Below are positions 1 through 7,582 of a stretch of DNA of 64,000 bases, piece by piece. Location of the stretch: the NCBI GenBank assembly GCA_020444515.1, contig JAHLKX010000010.1, positions 1 to 64,000 on the forward strand, read 5' to 3'. The notes under the pieces were generated by a model, which saw only the letters and a list, made by a program, of their open reading frames with translations, was not told where the DNA came from and did no database searches. This DNA comes from Bacteroidota bacterium (GTDB lineage: Bacteria; Bacteroidota; Bacteroidia; Bacteroidales; JAADJA01). How positions within the stretch are numbered: position 1 is the first letter of the stretch; each line of letters begins with the position of its first letter. Position numbers and translations under genes: made by a program.

Positions 1-27
1 TAAATCTTTCATCTTACCAATGCTTTT

Positions 28-127
28 CCTCTGTGAAACTCAGTGGTTCTCTGTGCACCTCCTCCGTGTAATAGCGAAAATTTGTTTCACAGAGCTTCAC
101 AAAGCTGGCACAGAGAGCCACAGAGGC
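28..127. repeat. Imperfect inverted repeat of CTCTGTG-type units
   Basis: The left half (about 28-57) carries CTCTGTG and GTGGTTCTCTGTG units and the right half (about 87-127) carries their reverse complements (CACAGAG, CACAGAGAGCCACAGAG); about 14 of 18 bases pair between 37-54 and 110-127. It lies past the 3' end of the last receiver gene. Degenerate CTCTGTG repeats of this style are familiar between genes in Bacteroidota. It could fold as a hairpin in the transcript; no function is shown. Confidence 0.5.
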
Positions 128-186
128 TGCTAGTATACTTTTGACAGATCTATTATTATCGTTCAACTGCATTTCTTTGCACGGTT

Positions 187-588
187 CTATATCTTCAAAA
201 GTTTATTGATCTCCCTTTGCAACTGATCCGGCCGGATCCCTTTCTCCAGGTATTGATCGGCTTTGATCCAGTTGCGTTCCTCTTCGGTGTCGAGGCCAAA
301 GATCATCCCGGTTTCGGCTGTCACCGCCGTGGCAATGATCACCGGTACGTCGGGATATTTTTTCTTCATTTTATAGCTGAGGATGAAGCCGCTGTCCTGG
401 TTTTCCATCATCAGATCGAAGATGGCCAGGTCGGGCTTCTCGGTTTCCAAAAGCGCTTCTCCTTCCTTCTGGCTTTCAGCTGTGATCGTTTCGAATCCGA
501 AACGTTCAACCTGCATCTTCATTTGCGTCAGGACATCAATGTCATCGTCCACGATCATGATTTTTTTTCTTGCTTCCATTGCTTTCAA
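187..588 (-). CDS. Receiver-only response regulator of the hydrogenase cluster
   Basis: A stand-alone CheY-like receiver domain of 133 residues with no output domain. The acidic pocket is the DDD at residues 14-16, the phospho-acceptor is D58 (IFDLMM), the Thr switch is in IIATAVT, and the conserved Lys is in YLEKGI. The stretch between the fourth and fifth strands is slightly long and holds a NWIKAD motif that resembles the receiver at 7039-7557. It starts 2 bp after the hydrogenase-kinase fusion gene, so it is very probably co-transcribed and the natural phosphorylation partner of that kinase. With no DNA-binding domain it would act by protein contact or as a phosphate relay. The ATG at 588 was chosen; an in-frame ATG three codons later is equally possible. 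Confidence 0.9.
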   Translation of the reverse strand: MKAMEARKKIMIVDDDIDVLTQMKMQVERFGFETITAESQKEGEALLETEKPDLAIFDLMMENQDSGFILSYKMKKKYPDVPVIIATAVTAETGMIFGLDTEEERNWIKADQYLEKGIRPDQLQREINKLLKI

Positions 589-590
589 AT

Positions 591-2579
591 TTATACTTGC
601 CGTTTTCGCGGTATTGTAAGTTTAAATGTTGTTCCTGTTTCTCCTTTTTCGGGATCAGCGTTGGATTGAACTGTTATCTGCCCTTTATGCATCTTTACGA
701 TGCCGTATATCAGTGGAAGTCCAAGGCCAGTGCCTTTCCCCATCTCTTTTGTAGTGAAAAAAGGTGTAAATAATTTTTCCATATTTTCTTCGGGAATACC
801 AATTCCGGAGTCTTTTACATTGATGAACACAGAATTTCCGTTACCGGAAAGATCTACTTGCAAAATCCCACCATTTGGCATTGCTTCCACGGCATTTTTT
901 TCGAGGTTGGTCAGCACCTGCATCATCTGATCCTGATCGATCTCAACCACCGCGTCGCTTAATTCCGAATTGAATTTGATCTCCACATTTCCTGGATTGA
1001 TCACCGAATCGAGGCTGTGTTTCACAAATTCTTCAATGTTGGTCTCCTGTAGCTTAACCTGATTTTTCCTGGCAAAATTGAGCAGTCCGCCCACGATTCC
1101 CTTGCATCGATCAGCCTGTTCAACGATCAGTTCCAGGTCTTTGCGGATCGGACTTTCCTCCGGTGCTTCATCTTTCAGGATATTTGAATACATGGTGATC
1201 ACACCCAGTGGATTGTTCAATTCATGAGCGATACCTGCTGAAAGCTGCCCCATACTCGCCAGTTTCTCCGATTGTTTGAGCGCCTGTTGTGTGGTTGCCA
1301 GTTTCTCGTTCGAAAGGTTGAGGTCTTCCACCGATTTGTGTAATTTTTCAATGGTAAAAGGCAGGCACATCTCCGTTTCAGCAAGTCCTTCAACAATGGC
1401 AATGGCATGATCAACACAGGTTTCATACCCACAGGCACCGCAATTCAAATGATCTTTCTGGGTGAATTTCCCCATCTTCAATAAGGCTTTTTCAATCTCT
1501 TTCTCCTGAGGCAAAGGGATCCGGCGATCTGCCGGCTCGAAATGCTGCTTGTAATCAACATTGCTAAATTCCTCAACCTGTTTCGCAAATTCTGCCGGAT
1601 CAACTTTATTCAACTTTTCCCTAACATAATTGCTGATCTGTGTGCGACGGGTATACCTTTTTCCTCCCTTCGACATGCCGGGTCCCATAATACACCCCTC
1701 GCAGCACAGCAGCTCCAGGTGATGGGAATTCAACAATCCACTTTCAAACTCCTTCACGGCATCCCTGAAATTGACCCTTCCTTCCGCGACCACAATATTT
1801 CCTTCGGCGATATCGTCCGACTTATTCACCGTTTGCAACAATCCCCGGCTCACCGGGAAAATGGCGCCTTTACCGGCCATCGGGGGATCAAATTCCGTCG
1901 CTTCAATCTCTTCCTCTTTGATCCCGTTGGCTGCCAGTAAATACCTCAGCTCGGTGAAGGTGATGGCCGCATTCACCTCGTCCGATTCGGCTTTTTTAGC
2001 GATACACGGACCGATGAAAACCACTTTGAGGTCATCGCCATGCATCTTGCGCAAGATCCTTGTCATCGCCACCATCGGCGAAGCAATCGGTGCCAGGTAG
2101 CTCACCAGTTGGGGATGATATTGCCGAATGTAATACACGATAGCAGGGCAATCGGAGGAGATATGGGGGCGATCCCCGTTCAAATCCATCAACTTCTCAT
2201 ATTCACGCGCCACCATATCCGCTCCAAAAGCCACTTCATTCACCAAATCAAACCCTAATGAGCGGATCATGCCCACTAGCTTTTTATAATCTTTTATATC
2301 CGAAAACTCAGCCGCAAAACTGGGCGCCACAATGGCCGCTACCTTCTGTTCCGACGCCAGCAATGCCTTCACTTCCGGATTTGAATTGTAATATACTTTC
2401 GCACCCTGACTGCACACCTTCACACAATTCCCACACCCGATGCAGCGCTCGATCATCACCTCGGCCTGACCGTTCATGATGCGGATTGCCTTCACCGGAC
2501 ACTCGCGCACACAGGTGTAGCAAACCTTACAGAGGTCTTTCTGCGTATAAACGAGGTTGGTATGTGGGGTTCCGGACAT
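591..2579 (-). CDS. Sensory [FeFe]-hydrogenase-like domain fused to a histidine kinase
   Basis: A 662-residue soluble protein. Domain order: two [4Fe-4S] ferredoxin motifs (C17, C20, C23, C27 and C46, C49, C52, C56); a hydrogenase H-cluster domain (about 75-320); a small Fe-S domain (C380, C383, C388, C405); a helical linker (about 410-437); a HisKA-type phospho-acceptor (H452 in AHELNNP); and an ATPase domain (N562, DSGIGIP at 590-596, GKGTGLGL at 614-621). The three H-cluster loops are SSDCP (141-145), GPCIAKKAE (190-198) and LCCEGC (291-296). The expected cluster-ligand cysteines C144, C192, C292 and C296 are kept, but the proton-relay Cys of catalytic enzymes is D143. This fits a sensor reporting H2 or redox state by phosphorylation. 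The partner is probably the receiver 2 bp downstream. Signal and output are inferred. Confidence 0.9.
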   Translation of the reverse strand: MSGTPHTNLVYTQKDLCKVCYTCVRECPVKAIRIMNGQAEVMIERCIGCGNCVKVCSQGAKVYYNSNPEVKALLASEQKVAAIVAPSFAAEFSDIKDYKKLVGMIRSLGFDLVNEVAFGADMVAREYEKLMDLNGDRPHISSDCPAIVYYIRQYHPQLVSYLAPIASPMVAMTRILRKMHGDDLKVVFIGPCIAKKAESDEVNAAITFTELRYLLAANGIKEEEIEATEFDPPMAGKGAIFPVSRGLLQTVNKSDDIAEGNIVVAEGRVNFRDAVKEFESGLLNSHHLELLCCEGCIMGPGMSKGGKRYTRRTQISNYVREKLNKVDPAEFAKQVEEFSNVDYKQHFEPADRRIPLPQEKEIEKALLKMGKFTQKDHLNCGACGYETCVDHAIAIVEGLAETEMCLPFTIEKLHKSVEDLNLSNEKLATTQQALKQSEKLASMGQLSAGIAHELNNPLGVITMYSNILKDEAPEESPIRKDLELIVEQADRCKGIVGGLLNFARKNQVKLQETNIEEFVKHSLDSVINPGNVEIKFNSELSDAVVEIDQDQMMQVLTNLEKNAVEAMPNGGILQVDLSGNGNSVFINVKDSGIGIPEENMEKLFTPFFTTKEMGKGTGLGLPLIYGIVKMHKGQITVQSNADPEKGETGTTFKLTIPRKRQV

Positions 2580-2722
2580 GTTTGTTCGTTCAATGTTTAA
2601 TGTTCAATGTTTAAAGTTTCAAGTTACAGGTTGCATGTTGCATGTTGCGGGTTTTCCCTTGATTAAAGTTTCCCGGTTTGCTGCTGCCAACTTGCAACCC
2701 GCATCCCGCAACCCGCAATGCA
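2580..2722. repeat. Short-tandem and inverted repeat spacer (TGTTTAA and GTTGC/GCAAC units)
   Basis: The spacer between the hydrogenase gene and the sensor-kinase gene is made almost wholly of short repeats: CAATGTTTAATGTTCAATGTTTAA near 2590-2613, GTTGCATGTTGCATGTTGCGGGTT at about 2630-2653, and an opposing GCAACCCGCATCCCGCAACCCGCAATGC run at about 2694-2721. The GTTGC and GCAAC tracts can pair into a long imperfect hairpin. It may reduce read-through or stabilise the upstream message; that role is inferred. Confidence 0.55.
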
Positions 2723-4447
2723 TTACAACGGCACCTCCCGCTTCTCATATTCCGTGTGCAACAACTCATGACTCATATGTCCCAGCGGTTCGCCGAGGAA
2801 TTTTTCATACAGTTCGATCACCTCAGGATTTTTGTGTGAAACTTTAATGGAGTCGCGGTCGTCGATGTCGTATAGTGAACTCAGTCTGGAGAGGATCGCT
2901 TTCTGATCGGCACCGATATGCTGTCCGCCACCGGCAATGCAGCCGCCCGGACAGGCCATGATCTCGATGAAATGGATATCATCCCTTCCATTCCTGATCT
3001 CGTCCAGCAAAACTTTTGCATTTTGCAATCCGCTGACCACTGCAACGCCCACTTCCAGGTCACCGATCTGTAATTTGGTCTCTTTTCTTCCGGTAAGTCC
3101 GCGAACAGCATTGATTTTAAATTCTTTTAATTCATTTCCGGTGAGTTTAAAATAAGCGGTCCTCAAAGCCGCTTCCATTACGCCACCCGATCCACCGAAT
3201 AATTTACCGGCTGAACTGCGAATGCCCAAAGGTGAATCGGTCAGCTCGGGATTGATGTTATACATATCCACGCCATACAAGCGGATCAACTGGGCCAGCT
3301 CGCGGGTGGTCATCACAGCGTCCACATCGGTGATGCCGTGGTGGGTCATATCTTCGCGTTGTGCCTCAAATTTTTTGGCCGTACAGGGCATGACCGACAC
3401 CGAATAAATATCCTCCGGTTTGGTTTTAATCTTATCGGCAAAATAGGTTTTGATCACAGCGCCGAGCATCTGTTGCGGCGATTTGCAACTCGAAACATTC
3501 GGCAGAAAATCCACGGCAAACTCTTCGGCGTATTTCACCCAGGCCGGACAACAACTGGTGATCAGGGGCAAGGTGCCCCCGTTGGCCACCCGGTCGATCA
3601 ATTCAGCCGATTCTTCCATGATGGTGAGGTCGGCGGAAAAACTCGTGTCGAACACAAAATCAAAACCGATCTTACGCAAAGCAGCGTTCATCAGTCCGTT
3701 GACGTCTGTTCCCGGTTGCATTCCAAATTCTTCAGCCAGTGAAACCGAAATTGCCGGGGCATATTGAACCACCACTTTTTTAGAGGGATCGCTTAATGCC
3801 ATCTGGATTTCATTCAGATGACCTTTTTCACTCAATGCACCTGTGGGGCAAACCATGATACATTGCCCGCAGTTCACACAACTTGATGTGTTCAATCCTT
3901 TATTGAATGAAGTGCCAATCAGTGTTTTACTTCCGCGATTGATATAATCGATGGCCGAAACCCCCATCACCTCTTCGCAAACCCGCACACAGCGGCCGCA
4001 CAATATGCACTTGTCAGGATCGCGGGTGATGCTCGGACTTGAAAGGTCTTTGCTGAAATTGTTTTTCAAACCGGAGATCCTTCTTTCGGTCACATGATGC
4101 TCAACGGCCAATTCCTGCAACTGGCAATTGCCGTTGCGAACACAGTACAAACAATCATCGGGGTGGTTCGAAAGCAGCAGTTCCACGATCATCTTGCGGG
4201 CTTCCACCACGCGGGATGTATGGGTTTTGATGCGCATGCCTTCTTCCACCGGGTATGAGCAGGATGTTACCAACCTTCCCGAATTTTCATGTTCCACCAC
4301 ACACATCCTGCAGGCACCCGACGGAAAATAGTCTTTCATGTGGCACAGGGTCGGCACCTTGATCCCGTTGCGCGTGAGCACATCAAGGATGGTTTCGCCC
4401 GGATTTGCCTTCATCGGCCTGTTATTTATTTCGATATTCATTTCCAT
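2723..4447 (-). CDS. hydA: [FeFe] hydrogenase catalytic subunit (HydA/HndD-like)
   Basis: Reduces protons to H2 or the reverse, taking electrons from the NuoE/NuoF-like subunits upstream. In the reading from the in-frame TTG at 4468 (numbering used here) it has an N-terminal [2Fe-2S] domain (C42, C53, C56, C70), a His-ligated [4Fe-4S] site (H102, C106, C109, C115), two [4Fe-4S] motifs (C154-C164, C197-C207) and an intact H-cluster domain: TSCCPAW (304-310), MPCTAKK (360-366) and MACPGGC (504-510). All catalytic residues are present, including the proton-relay Cys. The Thermotoga-type C-terminal [2Fe-2S] extension is absent. The TTG at 4468 overlaps the upstream stop by 4 bp; ATG at 4447 (residue 8) is preferred and ATG at 4441 is also possible. 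The HydEFG maturases it needs are not in this window. Confidence 0.95.
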   Translation of the reverse strand: MEMNIEINNRPMKANPGETILDVLTRNGIKVPTLCHMKDYFPSGACRMCVVEHENSGRLVTSCSYPVEEGMRIKTHTSRVVEARKMIVELLLSNHPDDCLYCVRNGNCQLQELAVEHHVTERRISGLKNNFSKDLSSPSITRDPDKCILCGRCVRVCEEVMGVSAIDYINRGSKTLIGTSFNKGLNTSSCVNCGQCIMVCPTGALSEKGHLNEIQMALSDPSKKVVVQYAPAISVSLAEEFGMQPGTDVNGLMNAALRKIGFDFVFDTSFSADLTIMEESAELIDRVANGGTLPLITSCCPAWVKYAEEFAVDFLPNVSSCKSPQQMLGAVIKTYFADKIKTKPEDIYSVSVMPCTAKKFEAQREDMTHHGITDVDAVMTTRELAQLIRLYGVDMYNINPELTDSPLGIRSSAGKLFGGSGGVMEAALRTAYFKLTGNELKEFKINAVRGLTGRKETKLQIGDLEVGVAVVSGLQNAKVLLDEIRNGRDDIHFIEIMACPGGCIAGGGQHIGADQKAILSRLSSLYDIDDRDSIKVSHKNPEVIELYEKFLGEPLGHMSHELLHTEYEKREVPL

Positions 4448-4464
4448 TGCTTCAAAATTTAAAC

Positions 4465-6414
4465 TCAAGAAATCGAGATGGCATTGAATTTACATGCGTC
4501 CACACAACTCCCACATCCGATGCACAGATCTTCCACGATGAAGTGGTGTGTTTTGCGGGCACCTACGATCGCATTCACCGGGCACTTCCGCACGCAGGCC
4601 ATGCAACCGGTACACAAGTCAATATCGATCTTATAGGTCCGCAACTCTGTGCACACGTTGGATTCGCATTTTCTCTCGTAGATGTGCGATTCGTATTCAT
4701 CACGGAACCACTTGAGGGTGCTGAGCACCGGGTTCGGTGCTGTTTGTCCCAGTCCGCAAAGCGAAGTTTCCTTGATCACCTTACCGAGTTTTTCCAACTG
4801 GATGATCCCCTTGAATCGTTGCAGCGCCTCTTTTTCGTTGTTTTTGTTGGGTTTGCTGGTGATACTTTCCAGGATCTCCAGCATCCGGCGGGTTCCTTCG
4901 CGGCAGGGAATACATTTGCCGCAGCTTTCGCGCTGGATGAAATCCATAAAGAATTTGGCCACATCCACCATGCAAGTATCTTCGTCCATCACAACCAGTC
5001 CGCCAGAGCCCATCATAGCACCCACGCTGATCAGCGATTCGTAATCGACCTGGATGTCGAGGTTTTCTTCGGTGATACAGCCACCCGACGGACCGCCAAT
5101 CTGTACCGATTTAAATTTTTTGTTGTTGGGAATACCGCCTGCAATGTCAAAGATGATCTCGCGAACGGTTGTTCCCATGGGGATTTCAACCAGTCCAGTC
5201 AGGGTGATGTTTCCTGAAAGGGCAAACACCTTGGTTCCCTTGCTTTTTTCGGTGCCGATGGATGCAAACCACTCCTCTCCCCGCGCCATGATCTCCGGAA
5301 GGTTAGAGAGGGTTTCCACGTTGTTGATGATGGTTGGTTTGCCAAACAACCCATTGACAGCCGGAAACGGCGGCCGGGGTCGTGGCATGCCGCGTTTGCC
5401 TTCGATGCTGTGGATCAGCGCGGTTTCCTCACCACAAACAAACGCACCGGCACCCATCTTTATGATGATGTCGAAATCGAAACCGCTGTCGAAAATATTT
5501 TTGCCGAGTAATCCATATTCCCTGGCTTGGGTTAAAGCTACTTTCAACCGTTCAATGGCGAGGGGATATTCGGCTCGGATATACACATAGCCTTTGGTTG
5601 CGCCGATACCGTAGGCGGCTATTGCCATCCCTTCGATCAGCCGGTGCGGATCACCCTCGATCACGGCGCGGTCCATAAATGCACCGGGGTCGCCTTCGTC
5701 GGCATTGCAGATCAGGTATTTCTGGTCGGCTTCGGTGCCGTTGGCAAATTTCCACTTTTTACCGGTCGGGAAGCCACCGCCACCACGACCGCGCAATCCG
5801 CTTTTTTCGATCTTATCGCAAACCTCAAAAGCAGTATATAATTTTACTGTATCCAGGAAACTTTTATATCCGCCCCTGGCAATGTATTCTTCGATATCGA
5901 TGGGATTGACGAGGCCACAATTTTTCAGGACGATCCTTTTCTGAGGTGCAAAAAAGGGATGTTCATCGATGAAAGGGACATTTTCCCAAACCTCGAGTTT
6001 CTCCGACCTGAATTGTCCCAGAATATTTTCATTGTGAGAATCGAAGGTGAAAGCACTTTCGAGAACATCGTTCACCTTATCGCCCGTGACATTTTTAAAA
6101 GAGATGCGGTTTTTACCGGGAAGCTGCACATCCACCAGGGGTTCGGCAGCACAAAACCCAATACAACCCACTTTGATCACTTCCACATCCAGTTCATGAT
6201 CTTCGATGTAGCGTTGTGTTTCAACCCAGGTTTTTTCAGCGCCGGCACCCAGTCCGCAGGTTCCTGTACCGATATAGATCACAGGTTTGGTCACCTCTTC
6301 ACGTCTGAGTTTGGCGAGTTTTGCGCTGACAAACGGATCAGTCCTGTCCGGCGTACCGGTTAGCAAATGATCGATCAGGAATTCCTTCATTTCTGTTTTG
6401 TTTGCCGTTTCCAT
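4465..6414 (-). CDS. hydB: NADH-linked hydrogenase flavoprotein subunit (NuoF/HydB/HndC-like)
   Basis: A 649-residue FMN- and NAD(H)-binding subunit that passes electrons between NADH or ferredoxin and the hydrogenase. It has a thioredoxin-like [2Fe-2S] N-terminal domain (C53, C84, C88), the FMN loop RGRGGGGFPTGKKW (208-221), the nucleotide-binding GEETALIHSIEG (328-339), the NuoF [4Fe-4S] site (C498, C501, C504, C553) and a C-terminal pair of [4Fe-4S] motifs (C601-C611, C631-C641). This is the layout of electron-bifurcating HydB and NADP-reducing HndC proteins. Its ATG shares one base with the stop of the NuoE-like gene (TAATG), so translation is probably coupled. NAD versus NADP preference cannot be read off. 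The symbol is by analogy. Confidence 0.93.
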   Translation of the reverse strand: METANKTEMKEFLIDHLLTGTPDRTDPFVSAKLAKLRREEVTKPVIYIGTGTCGLGAGAEKTWVETQRYIEDHELDVEVIKVGCIGFCAAEPLVDVQLPGKNRISFKNVTGDKVNDVLESAFTFDSHNENILGQFRSEKLEVWENVPFIDEHPFFAPQKRIVLKNCGLVNPIDIEEYIARGGYKSFLDTVKLYTAFEVCDKIEKSGLRGRGGGGFPTGKKWKFANGTEADQKYLICNADEGDPGAFMDRAVIEGDPHRLIEGMAIAAYGIGATKGYVYIRAEYPLAIERLKVALTQAREYGLLGKNIFDSGFDFDIIIKMGAGAFVCGEETALIHSIEGKRGMPRPRPPFPAVNGLFGKPTIINNVETLSNLPEIMARGEEWFASIGTEKSKGTKVFALSGNITLTGLVEIPMGTTVREIIFDIAGGIPNNKKFKSVQIGGPSGGCITEENLDIQVDYESLISVGAMMGSGGLVVMDEDTCMVDVAKFFMDFIQRESCGKCIPCREGTRRMLEILESITSKPNKNNEKEALQRFKGIIQLEKLGKVIKETSLCGLGQTAPNPVLSTLKWFRDEYESHIYERKCESNVCTELRTYKIDIDLCTGCMACVRKCPVNAIVGARKTHHFIVEDLCIGCGSCVDACKFNAISIS

Positions 6415-6878
6415 TATACTTCCTTGTTTTTCAGGTTTTCAATGATCTCCGTGAGCGATTGCTCGGTGACTTTGGCGTAAAAATTACCATTGATGTTCAC
6501 CACCGGAGCCAGTCCGCAAGCGCCGATGCAGGCCACCACTTCGATGCTGAATAGCCCGTCGCGGGTGGTTTGCCCCGCTTTCGCCTTGAGGATTTTTTCC
6601 AGTTTATCGAGTACCGTTGCCGAACCAAGCACGTGGCAGGCTGTTCCGCGACACACCTGGATATGGTATTTGCCTTTGGGCTCGAACCTGAACTGGTTGT
6701 AGAAGGTGGCAACACCATAGATCTTGCTGGTCGGGATACCCAGCCTGCTGCCCACTTCAGACACCGCTTCCTGAGAGAGAAACCCTTCACTTTCCTGTAT
6801 CTCCTGAAGAATGGGTATCAGGCTGTCGCGTTTTGCGCCTCCTCGTGCATCCAGTATTTCCGCTATCCCGTGTTTCAT
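6414..6878 (-). CDS. hydC: Hydrogenase [2Fe-2S] subunit (NuoE/HydC/HndA-like)
   Basis: A 154-residue thioredoxin-fold [2Fe-2S] protein, the usual NuoE length. The four ligands are C76 and C81 (CRGTAC) and C117 and C121 (ACIGAC), after an N-terminal helical region with the family motif YGVATFYNQF (54-63). It docks to the NuoF-like subunit and completes a three-subunit NAD-linked hydrogenase with the next two genes, each of which overlaps its neighbour or is close to it. It is the first gene of the hydrogenase unit proper; a 98-bp inverted-repeat element lies just upstream. No good TAnnTTTG promoter was seen directly before it, so transcription may come from the regulator genes upstream or from an unrecognised promoter. 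Confidence 0.94.
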   Translation of the reverse strand: MKHGIAEILDARGGAKRDSLIPILQEIQESEGFLSQEAVSEVGSRLGIPTSKIYGVATFYNQFRFEPKGKYHIQVCRGTACHVLGSATVLDKLEKILKAKAGQTTRDGLFSIEVVACIGACGLAPVVNINGNFYAKVTEQSLTEIIENLKNKEV

Positions 6879-6928
6879 GATGATGTGTTAGTATTAATTT
6901 GTATATTTCCGATTTTAGAATCTTAACT

Positions 6929-7026
6929 TTTCAAATCCAGAAAAATGAATGATATTTTTAGATTTACACACCCCTACACCCCTCTCAAGAGGAGATTTAG
7001 TGGTATTCATTTTCCTGAATCTGAAA
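6929..7026. repeat. 98-bp inverted-repeat (MITE-like) element
   Basis: Two 22-base arms (6929-6950 and 7005-7026) pair at 19 of 22 positions around a 54-bp centre. The centre holds ACACCCCTACACCCCTCTC and a small CTCTCAAGAGG hairpin. It lies between the receiver gene and the NuoE-like gene. The layout resembles a small non-autonomous mobile element or an attenuating hairpin; no transposase or target-site duplication was identified. Confidence 0.55.
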
Positions 7027-7038
7027 ATCATCTTTTAA

Positions 7039-7557
7039 TTAGTTGGCGTGAAAGCTCACCTTTTTCCCGAGCAATGCTTTGATCTCCGGTAACAGTTTTT
7101 TCGAATCGACCGGCTTTTTCAGGAAACCATCCACCGGTACCCAGGTGTTTTTACCTTCGTCGGTGCGATAATCAATACCAGCTTTGCCACTGACGATGTC
7201 TTTCATAAGAATCACCTGCAATTCCTTGTATTTTGGATCCTGACGGAACTCACGTGCCATTTCCCTGAAGCTCTCCTTGGTGGTGGTAAATACCTCAATG
7301 GAAGTCTGCATGAGAATGGGCATGTTTTTGAATTCCGGTTCGTTCACCAGCGCTTCGGCCAGTTCGAAACCTTCGTAATGGGTGGTCATCATCACATCGA
7401 GGATGGCGAGGTCGGGGTTGATCTCGCGGGCCAGCTTCAGCCCTTCATCTTTGTTATTAGCAGAGAAAACCTCATAACCTTCATTTTCCAAAATGGTGCT
7501 GATCACGTTGATGATATCAACGTCATCGTCAACGATTAAAATCTTTTGTGTGTTCAT
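7039..7557 (-). CDS. Receiver-only response regulator with an enlarged alpha4 region
   Basis: A CheY-like receiver (172 residues from ATG 7557; eight more from ATG 7581) with no output domain. In the longer numbering the acidic pocket is DDD (18-20) and the phospho-acceptor is D62 (AILDVMM). Between the Thr/Ser switch (LMQTSIEV) and the conserved Lys (FLKKPV) lies an extra 40-50 residues, where ordinary receivers have about 20. The end of the insert, TWVPVDGFLKKPV, resembles NWIKADQYLEKGI in the receiver at 187-588, so the two look related. ATG 7557 is preferred because the residues after it start the receiver fold at once. It sits directly upstream of the hydrogenase subunits. Confidence 0.88.
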   Translation of the reverse strand: MNTQKILIVDDDVDIINVISTILENEGYEVFSANNKDEGLKLAREINPDLAILDVMMTTHYEGFELAEALVNEPEFKNMPILMQTSIEVFTTTKESFREMAREFRQDPKYKELQVILMKDIVSGKAGIDYRTDEGKNTWVPVDGFLKKPVDSKKLLPEIKALLGKKVSFHAN

Positions 7558-7582
7558 GATGCTGTTGTTTCTAGGGTTCATA

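Noticed and set aside
217-669. 150-codon plus-strand open frame over the receiver and kinase genes
   Set aside because: Lies antisense to well-supported genes; its translation has no recognisable domain and odd composition.
2580-2722. Possible CRISPR-like repeat tract
   Set aside because: Units are 5-12 bases and degenerate, with no spacers of constant length and no cas genes.
4405-5217. 270-codon plus-strand open frame over the NuoF-like gene
   Set aside because: Antisense to a clear flavoprotein gene; the His- and Phe-rich translation is typical of a shadow frame in GC-rich coding DNA.
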